The notes: generated by a model from the letters alone, not told the origin. 64,000 bases of DNA from Chloroflexi bacterium HGW-Chloroflexi-6 (GCA_002840685.1 PHBU01000018.1:1-64000); one strand, 5' to 3'. Numbered from the stretch's first letter, positions 7,454-16,310 are shown. Program-made: numbers and translations.

Positions 7454-9799
7454 TTATTCGTAAATCACTTCCTGCAACTCGCGCATCGCCGCGCGAAAGG
7501 CATCCTTGCCGCCAAAAGCCCGCATCACTTCCAGCGGGCGCCCGATCTGGTCGAAGGGTGGCGAACTCAGAAAACTGACAAACTGGCCGTCATCCATAAC
7601 CTTGTCGAGCGTGGCGTAGCCGTCATCGGCAAACTTCGTTACCAGCGCTTCGAGCACCACGCGCGCTGCCGGGCCATACTTCTCAAAATAGCCTGGCTTG
7701 TGGCGGGCATGGTTGGCGCGCTCGCTGCGCGTCTGAGCCTTGCGGTCAAAGGCCACATGGCAGATCAGATCGAAGGGGTCCAGATCCAGGCCGACATCTT
7801 CCTGCAGCTTGTCCAAAAAGACACCCTGCTCGAGCAGTTCGGCCACGATCGCCGCCTTGCGCTCGGCGTTGAACCAGGCTGTCAGGAACGTCTCGACGGT
7901 CGGGAATTTCGTCACCAGGTTTTGGCGGGTGTAATCGGTGAACGATTCGGTCACCAGCTCGCCATTCACGCCCAAATACTGCACCTGGGATGAACTGACA
8001 TATACCCCCACCTTGTCTTTGACCAGGTACTTGCGCGGAGTCTGCTCATCATCATTTTCTTCGCCGGATTCAGACTCCCCGTCACCTGTCTCCGTTTCGA
8101 GAGGCGTCACCGGGTCTGCTGGCGTCGGCTCGTAAACCTGAACCGGATCGCCGTCAAAATCCTTGTCGCGGAACAGGCGTGTCGCGTTGCGAAAATCCAT
8201 AATGGTGAAGTAGAGCTTGTTCTTCTTCTCCAGCACGCGCGTTCCGCGCCCGATCATCTGCTTGAACTCAGTCATCGAGTTGATGATGCTGTCGAGCACG
8301 ATCAACTGCACCGTTTGCGTATCGACCCCCGTGCCGAGCAGCTTCGAGGTGGTCACCAGCACCGGGTAGGGTTCGTTCGGGTCGATGAAGTTGTCCAGTT
8401 CACGCTTGCCGTCCGGGCTGTCGCCGGTAATACGCATAATGTATTTAAAATTATGCGAAAACAGATCGCCGTTCTCGTTGATCAGCGCCCGGCGCATCTC
8501 CTCCGCGTGCTGGATGTCGCGACAGAACAGGATCGTTTTGTGCATGCGGTTGCTGGCCTTGAGATGTTCCGTCACCAGGTGCGCCACCAATTGTGTGCGC
8601 TCCTCGATCACCAGCGTCTTGTCAAAATCCGGGCCGTAATAAACCTCGTCCGGGATTTCGTGGCCGTAGGCATCCTTCTGTCCGGCGCGCGGCCGCCAGC
8701 CATCGATATCGCGGTCGATCTCGATCCTGACCACTTTATACGGGGCCAAAAAGCCGTCTTCGATGCCCTGCTTGAGCGAGTAGGTGTAAACCGGCTCGCC
8801 AAAGTAATCGATGTTTGAAATCTCGCTCGTTTCCTTGGGGGTGGCAGTCAGCCCGATCTGGGTGGCGGGCGCGAAATAATCCAGAATTGCGCGCCAGGCC
8901 GAATCTTCCGCAGCGCTGCCGCGATGGCATTCGTCCACAAAGATCAGGTCAAAGAAACCGGGCGAGAACTGTTTGTAGACATTCATGGCTTCTTCGGTGC
9001 CCGAAACCGCCTGGTAGAGCGCCAGGTAGACCTCGAAGGATTTGTCCACTTCGCGGTCGCTGATCTTGGTCATCACGTCGCCAAAATACTTAAAATCGTT
9101 CAGCCGCGCCTGGTCCACCAGAATGTTGCGGTCGGCCAGGAACAGGATCCGTTTTTTCTTTTTGGCCTTCCACAGCCGGTACATGATCTGGAACGCCGTG
9201 TAGGTTTTGCCGGTGCCGGTCGCCATGACCAACAAAATCCGATTCTGACCTTTGGCAATCGCTTCCACCGTGCGGTTGATCGCCACCTGCTGGTAATAGC
9301 GCGGAGGCTTCTCGCCGATGAAATACGGCTGGGTGATGATTTTCTCTTCTTCGGGCTTGATCTGCTTCCAGACTTTGTAGCGTTCCCAAAGTTCCTGCGG
9401 CGCCGGGAAATCATTCAACCCCAGGGTGCGTTCCAACTGCCCTTGCGCGCGGGTGCGGTCGTGCTCCACGAACCCGTCCCCGTTGGTGCTGTACGCAAAC
9501 GGGATATCGAGCATCTCGGCATATCTCAGCGCCTGCTGCATGCCCGCCCCGATTTCGTGATGGTTATCCTTGGCCTCGATGATCGCCAATGGCAGGTTTT
9601 TCTTGTAAAAAAGGATGTAATCCGCCCGGTCGCGCACACCGCGTCCCACCGACTTGCCGCGCACATGGATCTTCCCCAGCGTAAACTCTTCAAAAAACTG
9701 CGTCAAATCCCACCCGGCCACATCCTTGATCGCCGGGGTGATGAACTTGGTGCAAATATCGCGTTCTGAAAGAGATTTTTTGTCGATGGCATCTGTCAC
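7454..9799 (-). CDS. hsdR: Type I restriction endonuclease, motor/nuclease subunit
   Basis: A 781-residue ATP-driven DNA translocase and nuclease. The N-terminal PD-(D/E)xK nuclease part shows D...IIEAKD (ExK). Then come the SF2 helicase Walker A MATGTGKT, the DECH box in VDECHRG, motif III GLTATP, and later motif VI-like IGRGTR. A GTG at 9799 has AGGGAG 6 nt upstream and starts the family-like sequence TDAIDKKSLSERD. The open frame continues to 10249 but that part is untranslated-looking leader and overlaps promoter and terminator elements. It is the first gene of the restriction operon. Confidence 0.95.
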   Translation of the reverse strand: MTDAIDKKSLSERDICTKFITPAIKDVAGWDLTQFFEEFTLGKIHVRGKSVGRGVRDRADYILFYKKNLPLAIIEAKDNHHEIGAGMQQALRYAEMLDIPFAYSTNGDGFVEHDRTRAQGQLERTLGLNDFPAPQELWERYKVWKQIKPEEEKIITQPYFIGEKPPRYYQQVAINRTVEAIAKGQNRILLVMATGTGKTYTAFQIMYRLWKAKKKKRILFLADRNILVDQARLNDFKYFGDVMTKISDREVDKSFEVYLALYQAVSGTEEAMNVYKQFSPGFFDLIFVDECHRGSAAEDSAWRAILDYFAPATQIGLTATPKETSEISNIDYFGEPVYTYSLKQGIEDGFLAPYKVVRIEIDRDIDGWRPRAGQKDAYGHEIPDEVYYGPDFDKTLVIEERTQLVAHLVTEHLKASNRMHKTILFCRDIQHAEEMRRALINENGDLFSHNFKYIMRITGDSPDGKRELDNFIDPNEPYPVLVTTSKLLGTGVDTQTVQLIVLDSIINSMTEFKQMIGRGTRVLEKKNKLYFTIMDFRNATRLFRDKDFDGDPVQVYEPTPADPVTPLETETGDGESESGEENDDEQTPRKYLVKDKVGVYVSSSQVQYLGVNGELVTESFTDYTRQNLVTKFPTVETFLTAWFNAERKAAIVAELLEQGVFLDKLQEDVGLDLDPFDLICHVAFDRKAQTRSERANHARHKPGYFEKYGPAARVVLEALVTKFADDGYATLDKVMDDGQFVSFLSSPPFDQIGRPLEVMRAFGGKDAFRAAMRELQEVIYE

Positions 9800-9955
9800 A
9801 GTTAACTCCCTGTATGCTTCATAGTATACAGGCAATCCAGCCTTCCGGTGATTATTTTGTGCGACATCTTTTTCCACCCGTATTGTATCGAATCTCGCCA
9901 AAAATCCAGGTCTTTTTGAAGAATGGCTGCATACAATGCTTATTATCAGCTGGTA

Positions 9956-9994
9956 ATATTGTCTAACACAATAACTAATCACTTGTGCTATAAT
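9956..9994 (+). promoter_or_regulatory. Extended -10 promoter with overlapping palindromic operator (O1)
   Basis: TGCTATAAT (9986-9994) is a perfect extended -10 box. In the -35 position lies ATATTGTCT-A-ACACAATAA (9956-9974), an imperfect copy of the 19-bp palindrome found perfectly at 10892-10910. This suggests repression of the integrative element's left-end transcript. Confidence 0.6.
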
Positions 9995-10003
9995 CGCGAA
10001 AAT

Positions 10004-10038
10004 AAAAAAATGCCCACGACGTTCGCACCGTCTGGGCA
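10004..10038 (-). terminator. Rho-independent terminator, minus strand
   Basis: TGCCCA-c-GACG pairs with CGTC-TGGGCA (10011-10038). On the minus strand the hairpin is followed by TTTTTTTATT. It would stop minus-strand transcripts before they enter hsdR. On the plus strand the same hairpin forms in the leader of the gene at 10115. Confidence 0.7.
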
Positions 10039-10071
10039 ATAGACCACGCGGGATGGCTCCGCCTGATGTGC

Positions 10072-10090
10072 ATATTTTATCACACAATAA
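10072..10090. promoter_or_regulatory. Palindromic operator copy O2
   Basis: ATATTTTAT-C-ACACAATAA keeps one full half-site of the 19-bp palindrome and a degenerate second half. It lies about 80 bp downstream of the promoter at 9986. Confidence 0.5.
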
Positions 10091-10122
10091 CCAGCCATCC
10101 CTGCTACCTATAGGATGGCTGG
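10091..10122 (+). promoter_or_regulatory. Hairpin covering the start codon of the next gene
   Basis: CCAGCCATCC (10091-10100) is perfectly complementary to GGATGGCTGG (10113-10122), with a 12-nt loop. The ATG at 10115 lies inside the stem, so translation could be structure-controlled, or the real start is the TTG at 10124. Confidence 0.55.
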
Positions 10123-10873
10123 TTTGTCTCTTCCTACTTTTCACTACCAAACGATAATAAATATACCCTTCGGCGCCGTTGATGCTGAACTGGCCCTGTA
10201 TCATCAACTCTCCCGTGATTTTGGGACAAAGTTTGCCCGTTATGAACACATCCCTGGCCGCCTGGTGATTTATATTGTGACCATATTCACGCCTGACCGT
10301 GAATATGGGGAAAGCGGCCGTATTTTTGCCCAGTTCCTTGAAGATAAAAAAACGCGCCTTTCTTTTGATGTGGCCGCAGTAGATAAATACGGCGCCGCCC
10401 GATTTGCTTCTGACCCGCTCGTGAAAATGTTTGGCGGGCTTGACCCGGAACGCCTCACACCCGCTGAGTTTGAGCGAGGGGCTTCGATTCTTTTTGGGCT
10501 GCGCTTTCAGGCTTTAAAGGAAATTTGCGAGAACATCCAAAGTCGTTTAGAAACCCCGGAAGAGCCTTCGCTTTCTGAGCCTGTTGCACCGCCTTCCGAG
10601 AAAGTGCTTGGCGGCAGACCCACCCTGGATGAAGAAGTTCTCGTGTCTCGATTAGGGCTGGTTCTCCTTGAGAGGAGAATGAAGAAAAAGGACCCTGGCC
10701 TGTACAGGGATGAGTTTGTATATAAAGTACAGAAAGATCTCAAGATCCTTGTGGAGTCACATACCATCAAAAATACTATTCCAAAACTCGAAGCGATCAT
10801 GCGTGATGGGCCACAACACCTGCTTGAGCAGGCTGAAAAATTGGCAGACGAGTGGCAGGCATCGCTCAAATAG
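10115..10873 (+). CDS. Unknown protein of the integrative element
   Basis: A 252-residue protein I do not recognise. The first ~150 residues are mixed and include YIVTIFTPDREYGESG and LSFDVAAVDKYG. A proline-rich linker (SEPVAPPSEK) then leads to a charged, helical C-terminal part (GGRPTLDEE ... RRMKKKDPG ... VQKDLKIL). The R/K-rich C-terminal part could bind DNA, but no clear helix-turn-helix is visible. The ATG lies in a hairpin without a good ribosome site; a TTG at 10124 with AGGA 8 nt upstream is an alternative start. Operator-like palindromes flank the gene (9956, 10072, 10892), so it may be the element's regulator. This is inference only. Confidence 0.7.
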   Translation: MAGLSLPTFHYQTIINIPFGAVDAELALYHQLSRDFGTKFARYEHIPGRLVIYIVTIFTPDREYGESGRIFAQFLEDKKTRLSFDVAAVDKYGAARFASDPLVKMFGGLDPERLTPAEFERGASILFGLRFQALKEICENIQSRLETPEEPSLSEPVAPPSEKVLGGRPTLDEEVLVSRLGLVLLERRMKKKDPGLYRDEFVYKVQKDLKILVESHTIKNTIPKLEAIMRDGPQHLLEQAEKLADEWQASLK

Positions 10874-10891
10874 TTTTTTATTTTGTTTTAC

Positions 10892-10910
10892 TTATTGTGT
10901 CACACAATAA
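10892..10910. promoter_or_regulatory. Perfect 19-bp palindromic operator (O3)
   Basis: TTATTGTGT-C-ACACAATAA is a perfect 9-1-9 palindrome located before the two-gene unit at 11005-13877. Degenerate copies occur at 9956 and 10072. Its size and symmetry suit a dimeric repressor. Confidence 0.65.
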
Positions 10911-11004
10911 CACTAGAGCTAAAAAAGATAAAAACTCTAGAAACGATTTTTTTATCCTTGCGCGAACTGTATAAATATCTGGAGTAATTCAGGAGGTACC
11001 GCGC

Positions 11005-11199
11005 ATGGTATTCAAAATTTTATTAACCCTGTCAGATATCGAGGCCGCAGGCCTGGCTGATATGGCTGCCCGTGAAGTTCGTTCCCCGCGTGAGCAGTTG
11101 CGTTTCTTGTTGCGGCGCGAATTGAGTTCGTCTGGCGTTTTGCCCCCCGAGTTGGGCACAACGGCTGCCAAAGATTTCCTCACCACACCAAAGGAGTAG
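11005..11199 (+). CDS. Small ribbon-helix-helix-like protein
   Basis: The 64-residue sequence (LSDIEAAGLADMAAREVR, then REQLRFLLRREL) has the strand-helix-helix spacing of CopG/Arc-type DNA-binding proteins. A strong AGGAGGT lies before the ATG. It is followed after 5 nt by the replication-like gene, with which it is surely co-transcribed. It may regulate that gene through the palindrome at 10892 or aid plasmid-like replication control. The fold is judged by pattern only. Confidence 0.65.
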   Translation: MVFKILLTLSDIEAAGLADMAAREVRSPREQLRFLLRRELSSSGVLPPELGTTAAKDFLTTPKE

Positions 11200-11204
11200 A
11201 CACA

Positions 11205-13877
11205 ATGAAATCGTCCCTAAAAGAAGACGCCCCGGCTGCCACCGGAGCGTCAAATTCCGAAACGGTTCAGAACCGCCTTGTTCAACCTAATTATAGCACG
11301 CTCGAATCTGCCATGCAGTATGCGGCTCGCGGATGGCATGTTTTCCCCTGCCGCGAGAAACCAGGCGAACCATACCAGGATAAAAAAGGCAACCTGGTTA
11401 CGCCCCGCGAGAAGACACCTTACACAGCCAATGGTTTGTACGACTCCAGCACCGACCCTGTAAAGATCCAGCGCTGGTGGAAGAAATGGCCTGATGCGCT
11501 GATTGGCGTCAATTGTGGCAAGTCTGGGCTGTTTGTGGTCGATCTGGATACCAAACATGGCAAAGATGGCGTCGCGGTGTTTTCCCGGCTCGGGCTGGAT
11601 GATGAAGGCGCCTTGCACAGTCGCACACCTGCTGGTGGTTTGCATATTATCTTTTCTGGGGTTGGCAAAAATAGCAGCGGCAAGAGTGGCATTGATACGC
11701 GCGGCGAAGGCGGGTATTTCATTGCCCCGCCCAGCGTGATTCTTGATGGGGAATTTCCTGGCGGGTATGTTAACCTGGATGATTGGTCGCGTCAGCCTGC
11801 ACCGCTGCCTGCCGGCCTGCTGGAAGCAATTGCCAGGGAGAACGAAGTCGCAAAGGGGAAGCAAGCCGATCATTCTGCGCCTGATAATCACAAGGGCAAG
11901 CTCTCGCGTCAGACGCTTGAGTTTATCGCCCAGGGAGCTGGCGCCGGTGAACGCAATGAGCGTCTTTTTCGCGCTGCCTGTGATCTGGCCGGCAGCGGCT
12001 ATTCCCATGTGGAAGCCGAAACGCTCCTGCTTCCAGTGGCTGATCTGATTGGCACGCCTCGGGACGAAGCCATGTCAACAATCAAAAGTGCTTTTTCGAA
12101 GTCCCGTGTTCCAGCCATCGCGCCGGATAACCCGGTGGGCGATAAAGCGAACGAAGGCAGCCAACCGGCGCTTTTTGACACCAGTAATCTGACCAAATCT
12201 CCCTACCGGGTTTTTAGCGGTGCATTTCATTCTGTGTCGCAAGACCGCGATGGGGAGACGGTGCGGAAATTTCTTGCCAACTGGCATGCCAAGATTGTTT
12301 GCGAAGTGGCCCGCGATGATGGGCAGGATATTGCCCGCAAATTAGTTATTCAGGGTCGTTTGTCCAATGGCCGCAAATTACCGACCTGCGAAGTGGATGC
12401 GGCTGCTTTTACAACCATGAACTGGGTACTTCAGCATTGGGGCACGCAGGCCATCATTGCCGCCGGCATGGGAACCAAGGACAGGCTGCGCGAGGCCATT
12501 CAGTGGGCTTCGCAGGATGCCGACTCCAGTGTGGTTTATACCCATACGGGTTGGCGTGTGCTGGATGGCAAGCGTGTCTACCTGAGCAACAGCGGCGCCC
12601 TGGGTGGCGAAGGTGCAAAGGTTGAACTGGATGGGAACTTGAAGCGCTATGCGCTGCCGGTTGATTTGGGGGCTGTCAATCCGCGGGATGCAATGCAAGC
12701 CAGCTTGGACTTTCTCAAGGCAGCTCCTCTGTCGGCTACTTTTCCGATCTGGGGAAGCATGTTCCTCGCACCCCTGGCCGAAATCACGCCGCTCGATTTT
12801 ATGATGTGGGTGTTTGGCGAAACTGGCAGTATGAAATCTACCCTGTGTGCGTTGGCGCTCTGTCATTATGGCGAGTTCGATCACAAAAATCTACCGGAAG
12901 GTTGGGCCAGCACTGACAACATGCTCGAAAAACAAACCTTTATCGTCAAGGATGCGCCTCTGGTGATTGATGATTTTGCCCCCCAGGCCTCCGGCATAGA
13001 TGCGCAGGCTTACGAGCGCCGCGCCGCGCGCTTGATCCGTTCTATCGGCAATCACAGCCCGCGCAACCGCATGAATGCTGACACATCCACTCGCGCAGGG
13101 TTCATGGCACGTGGGCTGGTCATTTCCACTGGTGAACAACTCCCCACGGGCCAATCGGTTTTGGCACGCATCCTACCTGTTGAAATTCTGCCTCGCACGA
13201 TTGATCTTGAACGGTTAACCCTGGCCCAGCAAACACAGGCCGGCTTATATCCTTATGCCATGGCTGGCTATTTGCAGTGGGTCAGTCACAACTGGCAGGA
13301 TCTTAAAGACAATTATGTTCAGTGGCATCGCGTCATGCGTGATTCCTTGCGCGGCGAATTTCACATGCGCACGCCTGAAATGTTTGCCCATATCTTGATG
13401 GCCATTCGCTTTGCCCTGACCTACGCCGTCGAAGTCCAGGCCGTTACCAGCGGTGAAGCCGAGTCACTGCTCGATCAGGCCAAGGTTGAAGTGGTCAAAC
13501 TGGCCCAGTCGCAGAATAATCACGTGGCAGACGAGCAGCCAGCGATGAAATTCATTCACGCTATCAAGGCATTGCTTGCCAAGGGTGAGTTTTTCATCGA
13601 AGGCCTGCATCAGAGCCCGAGTGACAATGCAAAGTGGATAGGTTGGGCCACAGCAGATTTCTATTACTTGCAATCCGAAGTTACTTTCAATGCAGTGAGT
13701 GACTTTTTCCGCAAGGAAGGCTCGGTTCTTGGGCTGAAGCAGAGAGCGCTTAATGCTCAGCTCGTCGAAAAGGGGTTCATAATGCGTGGTGATAAGAACA
13801 CCTATGCCGCTCATCACAGAGAGAAGGGAACCCTGCGTACCTATGCTTTTTACCGCACGATGTTTGATGCTGAATAA
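11205..13877 (+). CDS. PrimPol-helicase replication protein of an integrative element
   Basis: An 890-residue multidomain protein. Residues ~25-210 form a bifunctional primase/polymerase domain: GWHVFPC, the metal-binding DLD in VVDLDTK and the GGLHI motif. Residues ~230-300 look like the PriCT-type domain that follows it (GERNERLFRAACDLA). Residues ~340-760 contain a DUF927/SF3-like ATPase with Walker A GETGSMKST (about residue 537) and Walker B LVIDD. Such fusions prime and unwind DNA for self-replicating phages, plasmids and satellites. AAAGGAG precedes the ATG. The iteron-like inverted repeat just downstream (13897-13953) is a plausible target. Confidence 0.88.
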   Translation: MKSSLKEDAPAATGASNSETVQNRLVQPNYSTLESAMQYAARGWHVFPCREKPGEPYQDKKGNLVTPREKTPYTANGLYDSSTDPVKIQRWWKKWPDALIGVNCGKSGLFVVDLDTKHGKDGVAVFSRLGLDDEGALHSRTPAGGLHIIFSGVGKNSSGKSGIDTRGEGGYFIAPPSVILDGEFPGGYVNLDDWSRQPAPLPAGLLEAIARENEVAKGKQADHSAPDNHKGKLSRQTLEFIAQGAGAGERNERLFRAACDLAGSGYSHVEAETLLLPVADLIGTPRDEAMSTIKSAFSKSRVPAIAPDNPVGDKANEGSQPALFDTSNLTKSPYRVFSGAFHSVSQDRDGETVRKFLANWHAKIVCEVARDDGQDIARKLVIQGRLSNGRKLPTCEVDAAAFTTMNWVLQHWGTQAIIAAGMGTKDRLREAIQWASQDADSSVVYTHTGWRVLDGKRVYLSNSGALGGEGAKVELDGNLKRYALPVDLGAVNPRDAMQASLDFLKAAPLSATFPIWGSMFLAPLAEITPLDFMMWVFGETGSMKSTLCALALCHYGEFDHKNLPEGWASTDNMLEKQTFIVKDAPLVIDDFAPQASGIDAQAYERRAARLIRSIGNHSPRNRMNADTSTRAGFMARGLVISTGEQLPTGQSVLARILPVEILPRTIDLERLTLAQQTQAGLYPYAMAGYLQWVSHNWQDLKDNYVQWHRVMRDSLRGEFHMRTPEMFAHILMAIRFALTYAVEVQAVTSGEAESLLDQAKVEVVKLAQSQNNHVADEQPAMKFIHAIKALLAKGEFFIEGLHQSPSDNAKWIGWATADFYYLQSEVTFNAVSDFFRKEGSVLGLKQRALNAQLVEKGFIMRGDKNTYAAHHREKGTLRTYAFYRTMFDAE

Positions 13878-13896
13878 GTGTAGTGCTAATTAAAAG

Positions 13897-13953
13897 GTGT
13901 AAGAAGTGTAAAAAGTGTTTAGCAACCCGTCACACTTTTTACACTTCTTACAC
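13897..13953. repeat. Perfect 22-bp inverted repeat built of 9-bp iterations
   Basis: The left arm (13897-13918) is GTGTAAGAA, GTGTAAAAA, GTGT: a 9-bp unit repeated. The right arm (13932-13953) is its exact complement, separated by 13 nt. No T run follows, so it is not an ordinary terminator. Position right after the PrimPol-helicase gene suggests an origin or a binding array. Confidence 0.85.
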
Positions 13954-13991
13954 GTTCCCAAAAGCAGGCAGAGACTTTACCTGGAGCTTGT

Positions 13992-14198
13992 ATGAAACTT
14001 GTCGGTGACAAAAAAACTCAACCTGAAGAATTCAAAGCACTTACCGTGCGTTGGCCCGCCGATTCAAAGATGCCGACCATTCGCAATCGGTGGCAACGTT
14101 TTTCAGATGGGCGAGTTCAGGCGGTTTATGCGCCTTCCGAACTTGCCGTCTGCCTGATGATCAATGAACTGCTGCACAAATTGGATGGTTCCGTTTAG
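13992..14198 (+). CDS. Small protein of the integrative element, 68 residues
   Basis: It begins MKLVGDKKTQPEE and contains a basic, Trp-containing middle (TIRNRWQRFSDGR) followed by a C-terminal helix. Family not recognised. It is the first of three tightly packed genes ending in the large serine recombinase; the next gene starts 9 nt after its stop. It could be an excision or accessory factor for the recombinase, which is inferred from position only. Confidence 0.6.
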   Translation: MKLVGDKKTQPEEFKALTVRWPADSKMPTIRNRWQRFSDGRVQAVYAPSELAVCLMINELLHKLDGSV

Positions 14199-14207
14199 GA
14201 GGTTAGT

Positions 14208-14402
14208 ATGCCAAGTCCCAAGAAATACCGCCTTGATGAATTTGGAGGCAGCGATTTTCCCACCTTTGATGTTGCCCGTCACGCTGCTACAAACCTGTTG
14301 GCCGAGACCCTTGCCTGCAAAATTCAGGCCATGCTCCAGCGGGGTGATTTGATGATTGAAAACGGAGTGGTTGTTCCCGCCAGAACCCGCAAGAACGAGT
14401 AA
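14208..14402 (+). CDS. Small protein of the integrative element, 64 residues
   Basis: An excellent ribosome site (AGGAGG, 6-nt spacing) precedes the ATG. The protein starts MPSPKKYRLDEFGG, has a helical middle (ATNLLAETLACKIQAM) and a basic tail. The family is not recognised. Its stop is 2 nt before the recombinase start, so translation of the two is probably coupled. A recombination directionality factor is possible from position and size, but nothing in the sequence proves it. Confidence 0.65.
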   Translation: MPSPKKYRLDEFGGSDFPTFDVARHAATNLLAETLACKIQAMLQRGDLMIENGVVVPARTRKNE

Positions 14403-14404
14403 CT

Positions 14405-16204
14405 ATGTCCTCATACATGCCGCCACCCTCCACGCTGAATCCCGGTGCTACCGTCTGGGATTATTTGCGTGATTCTGGCGGCACGTCGCAAGAATTGAGC
14501 GTACCCCAGCAAGACCAGGAAGTGGAAAGATTCTGTGCCATGTATGGGTTTGTGCGGGTGCGATCTTTTTGCGATGTTGCCCGTTCTGGTACATCTGTTG
14601 TTGGCCGCGACTCTTTTCTCGATATGATTGAGAAGATTCTTGACCCTAAAACGCGCCCGCATGTCATTCTTGTCTGGAATTACTCCCGTATTGCAAGAGA
14701 TTTAACTGATGCTTCATATTACAAAGGATTGATCCGGCGCTATGGCATCCAAATCCATTCCCTGACCGACCCGGTGACGGAGGGCGAGTACAAACCCTTG
14801 GTCGAGATGATGATCGACTTCTCAAACCAGGAGAAGAGCCGCCAGACTAGCAGGGATGTTAAGCGCGCATTGCACAACATGGCCAATCAGGGCTTTTCAT
14901 CAGGCGGAACGCCACCGCGCTGTTATCTTGCCGAGAAGGTTGAGATTGGTTTAAAAAGAGATGGGACGCCACGTATTGTCTCACGCTGGATTCCTGATCC
15001 TGATTTGTGGGAACTCGGTCAATTGGCCTGGAAACTACGCGCTGAAGGAAAATCCTATCTTTATATCCAGAAAGCTACTGACGGCCGTTTATATAAATCT
15101 GTCGGCTCATGGAACAGCTTTTTCGCCAACGAGAGCTATTTGGGGATTGGCAAGTGCGGCGATGAGAGAATCCCTGACCATCACCCTGCCTTGATCGACA
15201 GGCCAACCTGGGATGCTGTACAACACCTGCGCCGGTCGCATCCCAAGAATGATCCGCAAGATTCTTCGGCCCACCCCCGTCGAATTGCTGCTCCATCCTT
15301 GTTGGTCGGGATGGTATTCTGCGAAAATTGTGGCGCTGCTATGTCTCACCAGACCTATAACAAATCTACCTGGCGTTGTTATATCTGTGGAAAAAAGTGC
15401 CGGGAAGGTTGGAAGTCTTGCTCTGCACAAATGGTTAATGCGCGCAATGCTGAGATTGTTGTTTTAGACAGTGTGCTGAATCGCATTTTGACCCCAGAAT
15501 ATTTCTCCGACCTGCTCATTAAGGTTCAAGAATGCTTTGCTAACGATGCTGATTTGGAGCGTCAAATCAAAGACTCGCATACAGCTTTATCAAAAGTGGA
15601 GCGTGTGATAAACAATTTACTCGATGTCTTGGAGACCCAGGGGGGCGCATCGATCTCCTTGCGTCTGAAGGAACGTGAAACCGACAAAGCTGCCTTACAA
15701 GCTAAATTGCTGATGCTGGAAAATCAACTGGCCGCCAGCACGCTCAAGATTTCTCCTGAAGCCATCGAAGTAGTTTTGTCTGACTGGCGTGACCGTCTGC
15801 TTCATGATCTGCAAGTTCAGGATATTCAGGCGGCCCGTGCCATCCTGCAACAATTGATTGTCCGTATCGATATGGGCTACGATCATATCCGCATTTTTTA
15901 TCGTTACCCTTTGTCTGGCGGCGCGCCGATGCTTGAAGGTGATTTTATTGACCAGCGATTATCCGACCTACCGGGAGCGTGTAACCAATCTATCTTTGAG
16001 ATTGCCCCACACCTGGCCCCAGTTGCCAGACCAGCCAAGCCACCCAAGCCAGTCAATCCGCGTGATGCAGAGATTTATCGCCTGCATACCGAAGAAAAGC
16101 GGACCATCTCTTCGTTGGCGGAGGAGTTTGGGTTGGTGGAAAAAAGCATTTGGGGGATTTGTACGAGGATGCGGAAGATGACAGGAACGGTTATGCCCGG
16201 ATAA
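14405..16204 (+). CDS. Large serine recombinase
   Basis: A 599-residue serine integrase. The N-terminal resolvase domain has the catalytic Ser24 in YLRDSGGTSQ, plus VILVWNYSRIARD and QEKSRQTS. A recombinase domain follows (GGTPPRCYL ... ALIDRPTWDAVQ). Next is a zinc ribbon with two CxxC-type pairs (CENCG; CYICGKKC) and then a coiled coil (about residues 380-450). The C terminus carries a probable helix-turn-helix (RTISSLAEEFGL). It would integrate and excise the element at att sites. It is the last gene, as in many serine-integrase elements. A repeat with tRNA-like features begins 107 bp after its stop. Confidence 0.95.
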   Translation: MSSYMPPPSTLNPGATVWDYLRDSGGTSQELSVPQQDQEVERFCAMYGFVRVRSFCDVARSGTSVVGRDSFLDMIEKILDPKTRPHVILVWNYSRIARDLTDASYYKGLIRRYGIQIHSLTDPVTEGEYKPLVEMMIDFSNQEKSRQTSRDVKRALHNMANQGFSSGGTPPRCYLAEKVEIGLKRDGTPRIVSRWIPDPDLWELGQLAWKLRAEGKSYLYIQKATDGRLYKSVGSWNSFFANESYLGIGKCGDERIPDHHPALIDRPTWDAVQHLRRSHPKNDPQDSSAHPRRIAAPSLLVGMVFCENCGAAMSHQTYNKSTWRCYICGKKCREGWKSCSAQMVNARNAEIVVLDSVLNRILTPEYFSDLLIKVQECFANDADLERQIKDSHTALSKVERVINNLLDVLETQGGASISLRLKERETDKAALQAKLLMLENQLAASTLKISPEAIEVVLSDWRDRLLHDLQVQDIQAARAILQQLIVRIDMGYDHIRIFYRYPLSGGAPMLEGDFIDQRLSDLPGACNQSIFEIAPHLAPVARPAKPPKPVNPRDAEIYRLHTEEKRTISSLAEEFGLVEKSIWGICTRMRKMTGTVMPG

Positions 16205-16310
16205 ATTCTGTTGAAGTAATCGAATTTAATATGTTGGGTAAGCTGGCTTGTATTTGAATTGACAATTAATCTAAACAGTACCGTCTTGCAAACTATCTCA
16301 AGAAAACCAA

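Noticed and set aside
9800-10249. N-terminal extension of HsdR
   Set aside because: The extension crosses a terminator, a promoter and operator sites and has no family similarity; the GTG at 9799 has a good ribosome site and a family-like start.
13897-13953. A CRISPR array
   Set aside because: The units are 9 bp with no spacers and are arranged as an inverted repeat; no cas gene is in the window.
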